A DNA stretch of 64,000 bases from the NCBI GenBank assembly GCA_019614645.1, contig JABWDB010000032.1, positions 868,001 through 932,000 of the forward strand, written 5' to 3'. The stretch comes from Stratiolaelaps scimitus. Its lineage: Eukaryota > Arthropoda > Arachnida > Mesostigmata > Laelapidae. The notes under the pieces were generated by a model. The model was given only the letters and a program-made list of their open reading frames with translations. It made no database searches and was not told the origin of the DNA. Both the position numbers and the translations under genes were made by a program. Below, piece after piece: positions 40,501-55,500 of the stretch; the stretch's first letter is position 1, and every line of letters starts with the position of its first letter.

Positions 40501-43500
40501 GTACACACACACACACACACGAACAGAAACTTACATCGGAGGCGCCCAGCAAAATGTTTACGTTTGCCCTAAGACTCTTGTTCCCTCTTATCTCGAATGG
40601 GATCGAATATACACGTTCGTCACGGAGACCAGCGGATTGGGAAGATGCCAACAGATGAGGTCCTCCCATTCGAGGGAAGACTGAGTTCGAGTTCTTCGTT
40701 ATCAACCGCACCCATTGCAAACATCAATGACAGCAACCAAAGGAAAAATGAAGAAACCCAACGATTCATGGACGCCCCGAGAGGCATAGAGGAGTATTCT
40801 TCTCCCTTCGACTGTTGTACTTATAATAATATCGTTTGAAGCCACGATGACAAGGATTGCTTAGGCCGATCACTATACACACAGCCATTTAATGTAGAGG
40901 AGTGCTTTTTAAAAAAAAAAAGGGGACTGAACTACAATTGGTATAAATGCGCTTCTCAGACTGTTGCAACGGTAATACTGGGCAACTGATATAATTTGTC
41001 ACTTTAGTAAAACTAGTAGTAGTAGTAGTATCAGTAGGATTATATTATTAAGTTACTACTAGATAATTAGCGAGATTTTAGCTTCTTGGCAAGCGTTGGC
41101 AAACGCGTAATAACGCAAACGTCCTTCATAGCTGTTAGTCGATGAACCCCGCCGAGTCCCCTGGTCGACTTCTCTAAAAGGGGAGAGCGTAGCGTGCACT
41201 ATGCTTCGGAGGGGTGCGCTTGAAAGTGCACTTTTCATAACGTGTTTGGTTCGTAACTTCAGCTACTCGGTAGTCCACCCTCAAATTGGGCACTCGCTCC
41301 ACGCCGTTAGGCATTTGAGACGTCAGACAATCTCCTCCTCTCTCGTGGGTCCCCTTCGAGTTTTGCCCATCACAAACTTGAACGTCCTTGCTTCTTCCGT
41401 TACGGAAAATGGCCGACCCGTCGCTTGAATCCTATCCGCGGGAAGGGTGGCGACCTCGGAACGGGAGGCGCGCGGCTTCCGCTTGCGTCGTCGCTGCACT
41501 ATTTGACTCGAGAGGTCGAGATGAGTGTTGACCTTTGGCAAGGAGAGTACGGTCTTACTTTTGGACGATTCGCAGTGCCCGTTACCGCGACTGCGTTCGT
41601 ATGCCGATGCCCAAAAATAGCCTGATCTCAGGCTTCCAATCGTTGCGTCTACGAGGCAGCGTCCGCGTGCCCATTACATTAGGTCGCCGTTAGTGATGGG
41701 CGGCAACATTGTGGGTGTTGAAATTTTGAGAAAAAACGGACACTGTGCTAAGTAACATCTGTGTATCTTCCCCTGTAGGTAGCTACCTCTTCATACACGG
41801 AGTCGCATCTGCTGTTCAAAGGAAGACTTGCTTATAAATGAAAGCTGGCTAGATTGTGTGATACCGGTTGTTGAGAGAAGAGCCTTGAAAGTGCTTTGGT
41901 GGATTTCGTCGACTTTGGCAATGCTGGATGTCGTATGGCGATACTAATCTCATATTGTCGTAGATCAGGGCGAGAATGGAAAAATCTAACCTATAAAGTG
42001 TTTTATTCAAACATACAGTAGTTTGGAATTATTTCTAGGGATTATGGGGGGTATGGACGGAGGGGAGCTGAGGTCGACAACCTATAGTAATAATAGTTCT
42101 CCCCACAGTTTGATTTTGATCTGGTTCTAAAGATTGTCCATAGTTGGCAACATGGACAGTCCGTGTTAGAGCGCGTCTGTTTTAGAGAGACAGCGAGAGA
42201 GAGAGAGGAGGAAATATTCTTCAAACGCCCGGACACCACCAAGAACAAGTGTGCTACGAGTACCTGAATTGAAGTTCAATGTGCCCGTCAGAATGGCAAA
42301 CAGTTCACGTTCAGCAAAAGAGAACAATGCCCCCACTCAGTCATTACAAGTAATTTTACCACAGCGTTTTGCTATAAACATTTGAAGGGTTTCCCAATAG
42401 TCTCTCGCAATACGAATGCGTTTGACAAAGGGCCACTCTACGTAGACAGCACTATGGATGGTATGAATAAAATCAAGCGAAGCGGAGAGAGCAGGAATTA
42501 ATTACCCGGTCGAAATATTCTTGGACGTCTCGAAGGACTTCGATTAATTGCGCGACCGGTGACATATGTAGCTTAATATTATCCCACATGGTTTTTCAAG
42601 CTCCTTAGTGTAAATGTCTTCTTCGTTATCCCTCAGGTAACAGATTCACATAGTCAAGATCTAGCGGATCGAAAGACAAGCAAGATCCTCTAGACATTGA
42701 GAGGTGCACAGAAAGATCCTAAACATAGAACAGCCGCCTGCCACTTGATCTAACTATAGGAGGCACAGGCTGACTCACGGCAAAGGACAAAGTAATTAAG
42801 GGGGACCATACGAATCCACATTAGAAGGCCCCAGCCTGTTCATGATTTCCACCCTAGCCACCTAAAGTAATTATGTCAATTTGGATCGCGCGGCATTGAC
42901 TAATTGCTCGTAGGGTTTAATCGCATACGTTTAATGGAATAAATGCATCATGCAGAGAAAATATTAATGTTAAAAAACAATATATCTTATATTTATATAA
43001 GGCCACAATACGCTCGTATTTACTGAGACATTGTCGTTTCAAGATCAATTTTATGAAGCTAAAACTATATTGTTGCACGATGACATACTTTGCACCCATA
43101 TATATATATATAAGAACGAAATAGCAGATCCGAGTAAAACATTAATATTTTTGACAGATTCAAAAATCCTGTTAAACACAACAAATGACTTTTGCGATTT
43201 GCAAATTACGATCCACGGTGCCGTTTTGAAGCTGACAGGCGCTTGTGGTTGGCCTGACTTAAATTCTCATCGTCAGATATAATAGCTTCGTCCAGGAGAT
43301 CTCGAAAATTTTCTGACTGTACTTGCGTACTACCCCATGGTATCATGGTGTATTTTGTCTGCTGTATCACTATTGCGTGCCATCCTCGAGCCAACAACAA
43401 ACAGCCCGGCTGAAACTTAAAGCAGGTCAACAATGGAAGGGTTTCAATGGGATTAGCAATTGGTGGACCGAGTACGGTTGTCGTCCGTACTCGAAAACCG

Positions 43501-46500
43501 GACCAATTACTAGATATGATCCTGGCGGCCACCAGATCCTTGTGGACTCAAGGCCACAAAGATACATAAACCAATCAGAAACAGACACACCACAGTTAAA
43601 CAGCCAACGCTGTTACGGAACATGAGGGAAGGTTCCCTCGTTGTTGTTCCTCTTGCGAACGACAAATCCCAATGTGCTGGTGAAACACCCCATACTAAAC
43701 AATAATATGAAAAATAAAGTGTGGCCGAATCGCGAAGTTATCCTCTTCGCACAGTACGCAGTAAACAGACCGAAACATCGAGCGAGTCAGGCTTGACCCC
43801 ACTGGACGCTTTGTGGAAAAATCGAAATAGGACGAAGCTAGAATGCATTTTACTCAATACGAGTGACTCCGAGCTTTCAGCCGTGCGTAGCAGACCGAGG
43901 ATATTCAAAAGTGTACTCAGAGTCTGTATAGCTGTACGAAACTCCGAGAGGTGACCACGATCACCAATGGCGTGTAAACTGTTTTTTCGGGCTGACCCTC
44001 AGCTGTTCCCCTATCTGACAGGCCTCAGCTCTTAACCTTAATACCAATGGCATGTAAGGAAAAATATCGTCTACTCATATCAGCACATCGGGTGTCGAGA
44101 GAGAGAGTACGCTATGGCGTTCGCCGTCAAGGGTCAAGGCAATAACAAGTCAAATGTGGATGTGCTGACTAATGAATCCACCCATCGAATACAGGTCGTC
44201 TTTGTAAATGTTCTATGGAAGGGCAAGTTGAGGCCGAATTTCAGCAAATGATTTGTTAACACGGCGTACGAACGAAAGTACTTACTCATGAAGAGTTACT
44301 CACCTACTACCTTGTATAGGGTTGCAACTGAGTAACTCGTCATGCGGAGCATATGTTTCAACTTCTCAGAAGGTGGTTTTGAGCGCCTTCCACAAAGCCA
44401 GTCCTGCCACGGGTTTAGGTTAGGTCAAACAAATCGTCAAGGTCAGATTTTCCACGTGTACTATTTTTTAATGGATTTAGGCCGGCGTGCAAACTCGTCC
44501 GAGTAAATTCGATTGTAGTCTGCAGCGTTACAGGCGTTATGGTATTGAAGATTATGTGACCCATCAATTTACAGCTGACTGCTGTTAAGGTCAGAGAACG
44601 ATTGTGGGCCTGGACGTTCAGTTCTACTGGCATGGCCTTAAACGGACACGAGTAGGTTGAAGTCACTCTTTTGATGTGCGACACGTGGAGCGGCGATCAG
44701 GCGTCAACTCTTCTGGTGAACAACTAGCGTCACAATATGCTATTTGATAACACCAAAGCTAAAGGTTTCTATTTGTTTATCAAAAGAAACTGTCTTGCTG
44801 TTTCTATTTATGTGTCGATGTATTTTTTTTGTCGAGATTCAATACTTTCATTAATTATGGTTTATTCAAACAAACAGTAATTAGGAATTATTTCTAGGGA
44901 TTATGGGAAAGGAGGTGGGGGGGATTAGCTGGGACCGGGGCCGAGGCCGACATTGTCCCGAGGAAGGCGATGGCATTGCCCCTCTGCCTCACAGCGAGGG
45001 ACAGGCGTTAATTTGATCATATGATATCATATTGTATAATATTATTGATCACCAGTTTTTAGCTGCTGCAGAATGGGGACATTGCTGGGAAGTAAATGTA
45101 GAACGTAGTGTCGTCCGAACGAGCTCCAACTATGCAAATTTATATATCTATATCATGTATAAATTTATATAAGGATATATTTCAATGTTTATATATGAAA
45201 GGGTTCTTACGCACTTGGCACAACTTTGAGATTTTCCGAAGACAGATCTTGCTGACTTGTGTATTATTTGCATGATTCGGGGCCCATGGTTCTCCGGATT
45301 TAATTGAGGGTATATGGCATTAATTGAGTTTACGCGTGACTCGCTACATATGCATGTAATTCACCTATGGCGAATGCACAATGGTTTTCGGATTTTGTTA
45401 TACAAATCCCCGTCGACTGTTTGTGCCGGTGAGATGGACTTAATTGTTTTGTGCGTTTGTGAGCACCACACCAGTGTTGAAAGACCGCTCAAGACGCAAG
45501 CAGTTCATGCACTCCCCTCAACTCTCCGTTAAAAAAAAGATCTGTTACTGTCAAAAGGAAGAATAAGCTATGGCAGTCGGTATGGCGCTTATACCCCACT
45601 GCCAGCGCGGTGGCTTGGACGGTAGGTAAGTCTCTGGCTGTGTGCGTTCCCCGGTGGTGACGGTCAGCTCGAAAAAAAAAGTCTCTAGCTGGGTCGCCGC
45701 AGGTTCGAGTCCCGCGACCCGGTGACATATAGAGAACATAATTATTGTAAAATTGCGCTTCCATTAATAAACCAATCTAACCTTACCTGACTGTAGGCGT
45801 ACGCACTCCTCGGCACCCCTGATGGACGTAACCAATTTGGCATTGTCGGCCTTCGACGTAGTTCTGTGCTGATCCATTCAACACATTTTTGACGGGGTCC
45901 ATAAATCACATGAGTAGAACGCTCACTAGCACCGATGCTCCCTTGTGGGCATCCTGTCGTCGCAAATCTGCTTCGTTGTGTTGTTTTCTTCAATGACCTT
46001 CAATTGCTTACGACATGGGATCTTCCGGCAGACGCTCAAATGTCCTGGGTGTGCACCGACAACCATAGACTAGTTCAGGCCATACCTGAAGAGGAGAACA
46101 CAGGCAGTTAAGGTTGGTTGTGTCGTATCCTGCTGGGAGAAACTTAACATTGGAACGCCTCAGAGCTCGGTGCTTAACCCCTTTATGTTCACTGTTTACG
46201 TGAGCCTTGCTTTTCTCAGGATCGGTGAAGGCGATATCTGTGAGACTATTGCAGATGCGTGCGATACTTCAATGCTAATATTTCGATTTGACCCGGCAAA
46301 ACTTTTTATTGAAATTCAGCCGGTTGTGAATCGGGACGTCTGGAAGATCATTGAGTCAATGCCGGATCTAAACGGATCTGGTCTTATTCCGCACACCTCA
46401 CAGTATGGTTGACATGCAGCTACCCAGATATCTTGGGGCCTCACAACTAGTTTTGTCCCAGACCGTCAAATGCCTATAGTTAAAACTTCCGCGAAATGGT

Positions 46501-49500
46501 GAAATGGCAGGCTTATCTGACATCCCTCGTAGCTAAGTGCTATACAGTCATTGGGCCACTGCCGAGACTTAGGCATATAGGAGTCCTGCTCGAGGGCCTT
46601 ATCTTGGTTTATAAGGCTCTGCTGCTGCCGGTCCTTTGTTATGCCCTACCGGTCCGGAGCAGGGGCTATCTTCGAGTATCCCGCCGAGCTCAGGTTATCC
46701 AGAACGATGCTCTTAGGGCTATATTAGACTTAAGTCGCAGAGTCTTTGCAGGGGATCGTTACGTCTCGTACGAGCTTCTCCCGGGTGATAAAATTTACAC
46801 GATGTGCGCCCCCCTTCTCGCATTCAAGATGTCGAGTAGTATGAGATTCCACCGAAGATCGTCTTCCCGCTGTCGGCAGCAGCTCTGATCGTCATTATAC
46901 CCTGTGTGTAACTCGTATAGTATTCTTGGAGTCGACCAAACACTCTCTAGCCTACCGCTTGCCACCGGTGTGGCGTTGCCCTCCTCGTCAACTGCCAGCA
47001 TTTGTGTCGACCAGACAGTTCATCATCGAAATATTAGAACAATTCATAAAATGCTGATACCGTAAGTTGTGAAATCTGTGCCTACTGAAATCTGTGCGTA
47101 TATGTATATACAAGCAATTATGATCTGATGTCCCAAACATTTGTGGCACTCTTTCATCATTGTTCCATTACGAGCACCTAATTGCATTGCTTTAATGGCC
47201 GTTTCGGCAAGAATCCAGCATTGTATTTTGTTAAAAACGGGAACGAACTATACAATAGGAATTATTATGTCACGATCTATGCCGTCCCGTCGATTAAAAG
47301 AACCATTGCATTGTCAAGCTGTACCATCAAAGTCAGAGCGCTTTACATAGAGTTGTTGCCATACGGATAATACGAACATACACCGACCCGCCCTGCCTAC
47401 CAGCCCCCACCTGACCCCAAAGATACGCTTGGGTATGTCAGTGCCAGCTCGGTCTACGTGCGCAATTCACGCACCAATGCACTACGTGCACAACCGTTCT
47501 GGACACGATGACCATGCTCTGGTAGCATCGTAACGGTGGGGTTAACGGAGGCGTGCGTTATGTCGCTGCAAATTGCAACGTCAGACTCGCTGACCTATAC
47601 GTCGGGAGGTGGGCTTAAAAGTTATTGCAGCAGACAGAGCTGCCAAATCAGCGTGGTCACTCGTTGGTGCGTGGTCACAGCGACCTATACACCCGCTACC
47701 TGTTGCAGGGAGTGGCCAGCCATGGGCTGCCCGCCAGCCTTAACACGGATGAAATTAGCAGATCTTGCACCTTCCAATCGCGTGGTTGACCTCTTCCCCA
47801 GCCCCCCGGTGGCTATACCACGAGGTCGTACCCCATTACGTTTGCCCTCTTAGATAGAAATTGTACGCAAAAATCGTCGTACACTTACACAGCCCGGACA
47901 GAGCGCCCTGAAGGGTATTCAGAATCCAAACCTAAAACCCGTCCGCTTCGAGTGTGAAGGCCGCCCCAGCAAACAAGCACAAAAACGTAGTATGCAAAAT
48001 AGACCCTAAAGGTTGAGGTCGTCTCGCGACTTTTCCGATCCATTATCGTTGTTGCTATTGTTGTTGCGGTTGTTGCTGTTCTCGTTGTTATATCATACAT
48101 AAAATAGTGTCATACATCCTATTGTGGTCCGGTCGCGTCGCTGTCCTGTTGTAACCGATGTGTCGTGAAGGTGCGCAGGAGAGCTGGCTGGTGGCATAGC
48201 CCAGCAGTCGCTGCAGGAACGACGTGATGAACTGCCGAGAGCCAATTGCAGCGGGCTTAGCCCCCGTACGCTGGGCAACGAAGGCCAGGCAACTGGCTCC
48301 GGCCTGTGTTGTTCTCGTGACTTGAAGGGGACCTGCATGGCGCGGATGTCCCCGGGGCATGCGGGGAAGATGTCCTTTGTTTGGGCTCGGTCCGTGTGGT
48401 TCCCATCCCGAGCCAGAGAAGCCCTTTAGGTGCTTTGCTTTGCTGCGATCTAGGTAGCCAACCCCCTAGCCTAGCACCCACCCACCCAAGCAAACAGGCA
48501 AGCACCCCTTGTGGAAACCCGCCCATACCTTTGCTATTGTCTGTTCCCTCCGCCCGGCGCCGGACGAGGTTGCAGGATAGAGAAACGGAGTCGATTGGGC
48601 AATTTGCCAATCACCAAGTGGTGGTAATATTTATGTCTTCGGATGTCGACTCTCGTATAATTAATGTCCTAATTTGATACGAACAGAACAGAGAACAGCC
48701 GGGAGGGATGCGTGGCACAGTTTTTCCTCGATGGGGAGGGGGGGGTTGTCATCGGAAATTGGGCCGCCCGAACACACTGCTTGCCGTGTTGGTATTTATT
48801 TAGTGTCGCTATATCTCCTGTATATATCTGGAAAGTTTCTCGTAGAGTTCGGGGAGAGATAGACACGTTTTTATGAGCAACTCCGCAATAAGAAACGATG
48901 GAGATTGCCTCTTAACAACGACGACTTCCGCTTGAGTTCATTATATCGGCAATTCAACGGATAGCGCTTATTTCCTCCTTAGAGGGACAGGTTTTGCGGA
49001 ATTGTGGTTAAAAAAAGAAAACGAATTTTCTTTTCGACCAGCGTCTAGGGTGTGGGTGGGGTTTTTTGCGGAAATTATTTGAAATTGGCAAAGAAAATGG
49101 TCTGGATAATCTACGCATATTTCGAATTAGCTGGTTACCAATGGCATTGAAATGCCGATAGTGTTTGTGATTGTTATCTTAAAAAATGAAATATTTGCAA
49201 TTTTTATATAAAATTCTTGCGATTTTTTATATTAGCGATATACAGAGTGTTTCAAAAAGTCACCCAATACTATAGGGATGCTGCATTGAAACTTTGGCGT
49301 CAGCGAAGGTAGCCGTGCGCACAATGAAGTTTATGTGGCATTTGTCTTGCTTTCATCAGCAGTTCAAGATTTGTTCCAAAGTTTTACACCTCCTGCTTTA
49401 TTAGATATTTTTCTAGAACCATTCGAGTCTTTTCTACACGTTGCTATCTAAATATGATATGTACTTGGGACATTGCGGAAGAGAGATTCACAGAAGGTTA

Positions 49501-52500
49501 CGCTTGAATCTATCAAACTTAGAATATCATAGTATTTCGATGGGGTTGCTCAACTTCACGAGCACCCCATCTATGCATCTACCCACATGTTTAATTACAC
49601 AAATGATTCTTTCTATCAACGCCGCTAAGGACCCCAACCAGATTAGTGTACACCATCTGTGAGAACAGCGCCTTAGGGGACATTCAAATTTTCTGACTCT
49701 CAGCCTTAAACATTGAACATCCATGGTGCTGCTCTCGGTATTAGTCCATAAGGCGGACAACCCCTTTAAATGCCAATCTGCCACTGTGCAAATTGAACCT
49801 GTGCACCCTCGTGTCGAAGAGGTAAAGTGAAACTGGAGTCTGATACAATGTCAGATGCCACTCCGCCAGTACGAGGTTCTCTTGGCATAAATAATCAATT
49901 TTCCTCGCTAACTACTCTCCGCCTTGACCTTTTTTTTTTTTTTAGAGTAGGAAATTCAACCTCCTTAAACCTTAAACTCAGTCAACGGCACAACTAGCTT
50001 CGGCATTGCAGCTCTCATAAGGCGGACAACCCCTTGTAAAATGGCAAAGCTTCCCTGCCCAATCACCGTTCATTGGGGTCGGGCTGCCCGTCGCCCCCTT
50101 ACAATCGCTGCGTTATTATGTAGTTCTAATATCTCGCCTTTCTTCGGCCTAAATTGCAGATGACTCGTCGCGTCCTGCTCCAGAAGGAAATGCCAAATCC
50201 TTTTGGCTTATACTTCTTTGAGGGACGCATCTACTGGAGTGACTATGAGAAGCACACAATTCAATCGGCTAACGCCCAGACGGGCGCGGATCGCCGCCTC
50301 GTCCGGGATCGCCTTGAGGGCATTAACAATATCATCATATACCACAAACAGCGACCTGAAGGTAGTCATACCAGGAGAAATATAGATGACCAACAGCCAT
50401 TTTGTCGACGACGCCAAACAGCAGTAGCTTTTATTTTTGTTAAAATGACAATAGCTCATTTTAACAAAATAACAACCGCGCGTTCTTTTTTTCGTTATTA
50501 TCGAAATGACAATAGCATATTTTAACAAAATAACAATCTAATTATTATATTTAATATACAGTTGAATTTTTTTTGCAAAATAACAATGGCAACTATTAAC
50601 AAAATGGCAACGGAATACTTTAACAAAATAATAATCTAATAATTATATTTAATATGCAATTGAATTTTTTTTAGCAAAATACCAACAGCATCTTTTGACA
50701 AAATGACAATAGAATATTTTAACGAAATAACAATGGCACTTAATAGCAATAGAATTTTTCAACAAAATATCAATCGCATATTTGAACAATGCCATTTTTC
50801 TTGCACTGTTTCCTCCAAAATAGACATTGGATGAATTCTAACTTTCGGCGAAAATCCTTTTTCGTTCGTGGTCCCTAGTAATTAGACATATCCGATTTTA
50901 GAGGCAGCCGTTCCTCCACCCGCGTCTGCATCTATATTCTCTAATTATCAGATGCGTTCACAATTAATTTCCTTGACGTATTCGGATCGTTGTCCCCGAA
51001 AGCTATCCTCTCCCATTGGTCTCCCTAGGCTCAAGGCTTGTTTTCCAACTACTGCCGACTTCCAGTGCCAAATCCATGTGCCTTAAACAAGTGTGGCTGT
51101 AGCCGGCAGTGTCTTCTGTCGGCTGGGAAGCCTTCGGGATGCGAATGCGGCTGTCCAACAGGGTCCGCGTTGCTCAACGATACCAAGAGTTGTTCGGACG
51201 CCTTCCGACAGATGCTCGTATTCTCGCAACGCTCCGAGATGCGGCTCATGAGCGTTGAGATGCCTTACTGGGCAGACGTACTCGTCGCTACGCCGCAACG
51301 TCTCGAGAACATTGTCGCTCTACACGTCGACACAGTCGAAGGTAAGAATGGCTAAAGGTTACGTCTTGCTGCCTCCTAGGTTAAGGGTCTAGAAATTTCG
51401 ACTCTGGCAATTGTTTGTCAACAGCGAAAATCAATAGACAATAGGTTAGGTAAGTGAAATTTTGTTTTTTATATCTATATGCAAATATCGTGTAATTACA
51501 TTAGCTAGTAGATTTTTCGGGCCTGACTCACCTTTCACCCCGTTCACGGTGCCACTTCCGGAATTGCTTCGTAAAACGGAGAATAGTTCACAAGCGAGGA
51601 CAAAATAAGATTTCTCGTCGGAAGTTGCTGGATTGAATTGCTAAACAGAGACGCGTTCAAACTCCGTACGAAGTGCTATCTTAGGGGGGGGGGGACTTTG
51701 TGCCGGCAATGTGCAATCGCAAATACGCAATAATTACATTTAATCACATATTGTAATTATAGAATTATGGTAATAGGTGGGGTAAAGCGACGGAGATGTT
51801 TTTGTTTGAAATTTACCCTGTGAACTAAACGTCTCAACTTGACGATGTTGCAATATCATTTGGATGCACTCCGTGCATCTATCTACTTGCACACCGCATC
51901 CAGAGTTCGTTGCCGGAGCTGTTTGGTTACAAGTTTGAGTTATCTCTATTTGTCGCCGTGTCAACCCATCTGTGGCAGGAAGCGGCAGGTTATCACCGTC
52001 ATATTGTCGTGTATTGAATGCTTGAGCAAATATGATATTCGCATAATGTACATTGCCCATCTGCTGGTTCGAGTCCCGCGACCTGGTGACATCTACAAGA
52101 GAACTCAGGCATTGCAACAACTGCAGCTGTTCCTTCAATAAACGTTTACCTCGCCAAGTGTACAGAAGCAGCTGGAATAGCGTTAGCTTTAATTAAAAAA
52201 AATAAAACAACCACGGCGATTCATGTCCTATCGTGTAGGACATCGATTTCCTCAGCTCTCACCAGAGCATTTCGTTGTTGAGAAAGATCGACATTTTCTA
52301 TTCCCCGCCAATAACTCGTAATAGCGTTGAAAATCGTTTGATATCAGTAACATCTATGACGTGTGCCTTCAAATCCTGTTAGACGTCGAGAATCTTTGGA
52401 GTTCGTCATCATCTTTCATTATCTGAGGGTTGTTGCCAGGTACGAGCAATGTAGACAAGATAAGTAAAGGTGGCGCCCCCCACAGGTCCTCAACGTAATA

Positions 52501-55500
52501 CCTAAAAAGGTTAAGTGCTGAGGCCAGGTCAGATAAGGGATGATCAGCTGAGGGTCAGCTCGAAAAAGAGGAGAAAAATGAGTGACATCTATGGTATGAT
52601 TATTACTTCACGTTCGAATCCACACATGTGGCAATGCTGCAAAAGCAAATATAAGCAAAGCCACACTTTTGCCAAGGCCTCGTCATGGCCTCGCGTACGA
52701 TGACTAACAAATATCTCGCTTATTATTTAACCGAATGGACTCATCAAATGTGATCGGATTCCCTCATGTGCAGTTGCTTGTTAGCCATTTGAATAACTCG
52801 TACGTACGTATTTTACGTACGTACGATTCCTCAGGAGGCAAGATATGTTTTGAACAAAGCTTTCCAGAAGCTAGAAAGTTTTGCGCCATTTGTTTTTTGG
52901 GATTGATCAACGAAACTCAGAAGCGCGCTAACTTGCTCGACATTTTCCTATGTAAAAATATTCCCTACCATTGCTGCGCCAATTATGGCACACTTGAGCT
53001 CTGGCACACTTAAGTCAGCCGTCAACGAGTTGTGCCAACGGATCAACCGTGTTGGTGAGGAGAAAAGTGTATGTGTAACCAATGAATTTCGATCGGTTTC
53101 ATCGATTTTTGGCCTTTTTTTTAATTCACCTCGACTATCCGAGACAATGATACAGTTACGTGAGGTAACCCGTAATAGCCAAGTGTGTGCACTACCCGTT
53201 TGCCCCGAAATGCCGAATGCTTGATAGCCACTCGTAGCATAAAACACGCTCGTATCGCAACACGTGGCCAGCTCAACGCCGACCCGTTTCGACAAAATGC
53301 AGCTGCCGTTCATGTTCAACCTTGGGATTGTCGACCCACTCAACGTAAAATAGTTGATCTGTTTACGAAATGAGTCAAGCTAGCGAAGTCCGTCGCCCAT
53401 TTTCTTATTGACTATAATTCGCGCAACATGGTCGAACCAAACCAAAACTGAAACACTGACTCTGCACCACGATAGCGTTGTTCCTCTTCGTTCGTTGAAG
53501 TTCTCGTTCGGTATCATGGAGCCAACGTAACAAAATGGATCTCTCTCTCTATATATCGTGTCAATATGCACGTTCGTTGTAATAATCTATTATTATCAAC
53601 GTTGCACACGCTGACGGCAAAGTAAGAAGCGTACGTATTTCCCGTTGTTCGATTAGGCGAAGCATCTCCGCTTGCCCGCTGAGCGAAACGGACGCAAGTC
53701 GTGCGTGAAAGAGGCCGATCTTGTAAATTTGTAAATCAATTGCCGACACCAGGGTGGCGCCGCAGGGTGAGTGGGGCCGGCCACGCTGATCTCATCGTCC
53801 CACGATGGTGGTGGCCCGCAAGGGAGAAAGCGATATAGCGGATATCAGCAAGGCCGTCGGCTCGGCGATTCCCCGCGTCTTATCCAAGTAGCACTACCCT
53901 ATCCGTCCTGTTCGGAGATCCGTACCGCGTCTAACCACATAACTATGCACGGAAGAGCACGATGGCCCCTTTGCACGCGAGGTGCGCGCTGCCTTCGGGG
54001 TCGAGCACTTGCTAGCTGTTTATCGTGCGCGGGCTCCGCCGGGGTTGAACACAGGTTTGACGCCGATGCGTCCACAGCGGAAACATGCAATGATGTTTAG
54101 GGGAGTTGTTGTTCTTGTTGTTGTTGCTAGTTTTTGAAGCTGGCGCTTTTTTGGTCGGATGCGTTCGGGTGTTTTTTTGGTTTTGGTTTTCTATCGAAGG
54201 GATTTCGGTTTCGTAGGGTGGTCAAAAAGGCGTTGTGCAATTCCTCTTTTTGGAAAATGTGACCTGTACATTTTGTGTCTGCTTTTGTTAACTCGGCAAC
54301 AACTCCGGCTACCCGTAGGGTAGACCCCTTGGCGAATTAAAAAGTGCTCACCAAAGTACACCTGAGCGATCTGCGTTTACCCATTGTCGAAACACCTTTT
54401 GCAGAGCGACTTTTGGCATAAAACCCCGTGGAATATATATATATATATATATACACATGTACATATGTAGGTGGCCAGTCAACCTGGCCGAATTCATGGA
54501 GATTGGAAGGTGTCTCTGGTGGTGACCGTGCGTTTAAAGAAAATTTCCTCCTCTAAAAAAAAAAAGTCAGCCTAATAAGAACACCACTCCTCCAGATCAT
54601 CGGCGTTGAAAAGCCAGTTTCAGACCCTAGAAGGCGGATGTCGAAGTTTTTGGATGTGGTCACTCCTATTCATGCCACAGCGGCGTATACGCATGCAGCG
54701 TTCCTTCTCATAACTCTGGTCCATATCTGCTCCCTATGACATGAAGGTCTTGGTACTCATTGATCGCGGTGTACGTTCGAAATCTTGCAAAAGGTAAAGG
54801 TAAAGGTTTATTGGTTTATTGAAGGAGCTGCAATTTTACAATACTTAAGAACAAATTGTGTTGTACACCAGCAACTGCCCGCTACTGATTTTCACTTATA
54901 GTGATATCACTTCAAATCGTGTTCACGTACAAATGTATCCCGACATGCAATCAATCGTTGAGAATACGTGAAAACGTGTTGTTTTTTTGAAACCAATTTT
55001 CTCATATCACGCGAGGGTCATTGCGGTATACATTTTTTGACAAAAAATACGAAAGTCATTACACAGAATACTATATTGCGATACAAGATAAGAACTTGAG
55101 CATTGTAAATATCGCAGTTCGATAAAACCCATAAATCTCTAGCCTTCATATGCAAATCGTTATCATCGTGATCATATGGTGTTATCGATAACTTGATAAT
55201 TATTAATTATTCAATAAATAATTAAAACGGTTCAAAGTGTTATGCAAAAAATACAACTGTCATCCGTCTACGTTCGGTACTCTTTTCTGCTGCTTTCTGA
55301 ATCCTCTGAAGGATCTCCTCTGAATTATCTGAGTACGGCTCCATGCCTAATCTGTTCCGAGATGACTTCTATAATGATAACCCTTCGGATAGTGCTGCGC
55401 CTTCTCAGTTTTTCATGTTTATCAATGGGGGAGAGGTAGATCACATGATTTGTCGAACCACCGCTGTCGTGGTGCGCAATCGGGAGAGACGGACGTAGGT

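Larger units (their letters stand above)
32985..50159 (+). other. Intron k (17.2 kb)
   Basis: The largest intron. It holds SINEs of families A, B and D, a mariner fossil (35300-35840), LINE fragments at 44415 and 46090, two LINE C ends, a poly-G run at about 38117-38136 and the intronless - strand frame at 33762-34208. GC-rich stretches at 47400-47850 and 48200-48600 hold overlapping frames without recognisable content. Confidence 0.6.

Noticed and set aside
45742..45993. GCPQGSIG on the - strand, like a reverse-transcriptase motif
   Set aside because: No other reverse-transcriptase block follows or precedes it on that strand. The real fragment is on the + strand at 46090.
49241..49263. CAGAGTGTTTCAAAAAGTCAC, like a DNA-transposon terminus
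   Set aside because: No matching inverted partner was found nearby and no transposase is adjacent.
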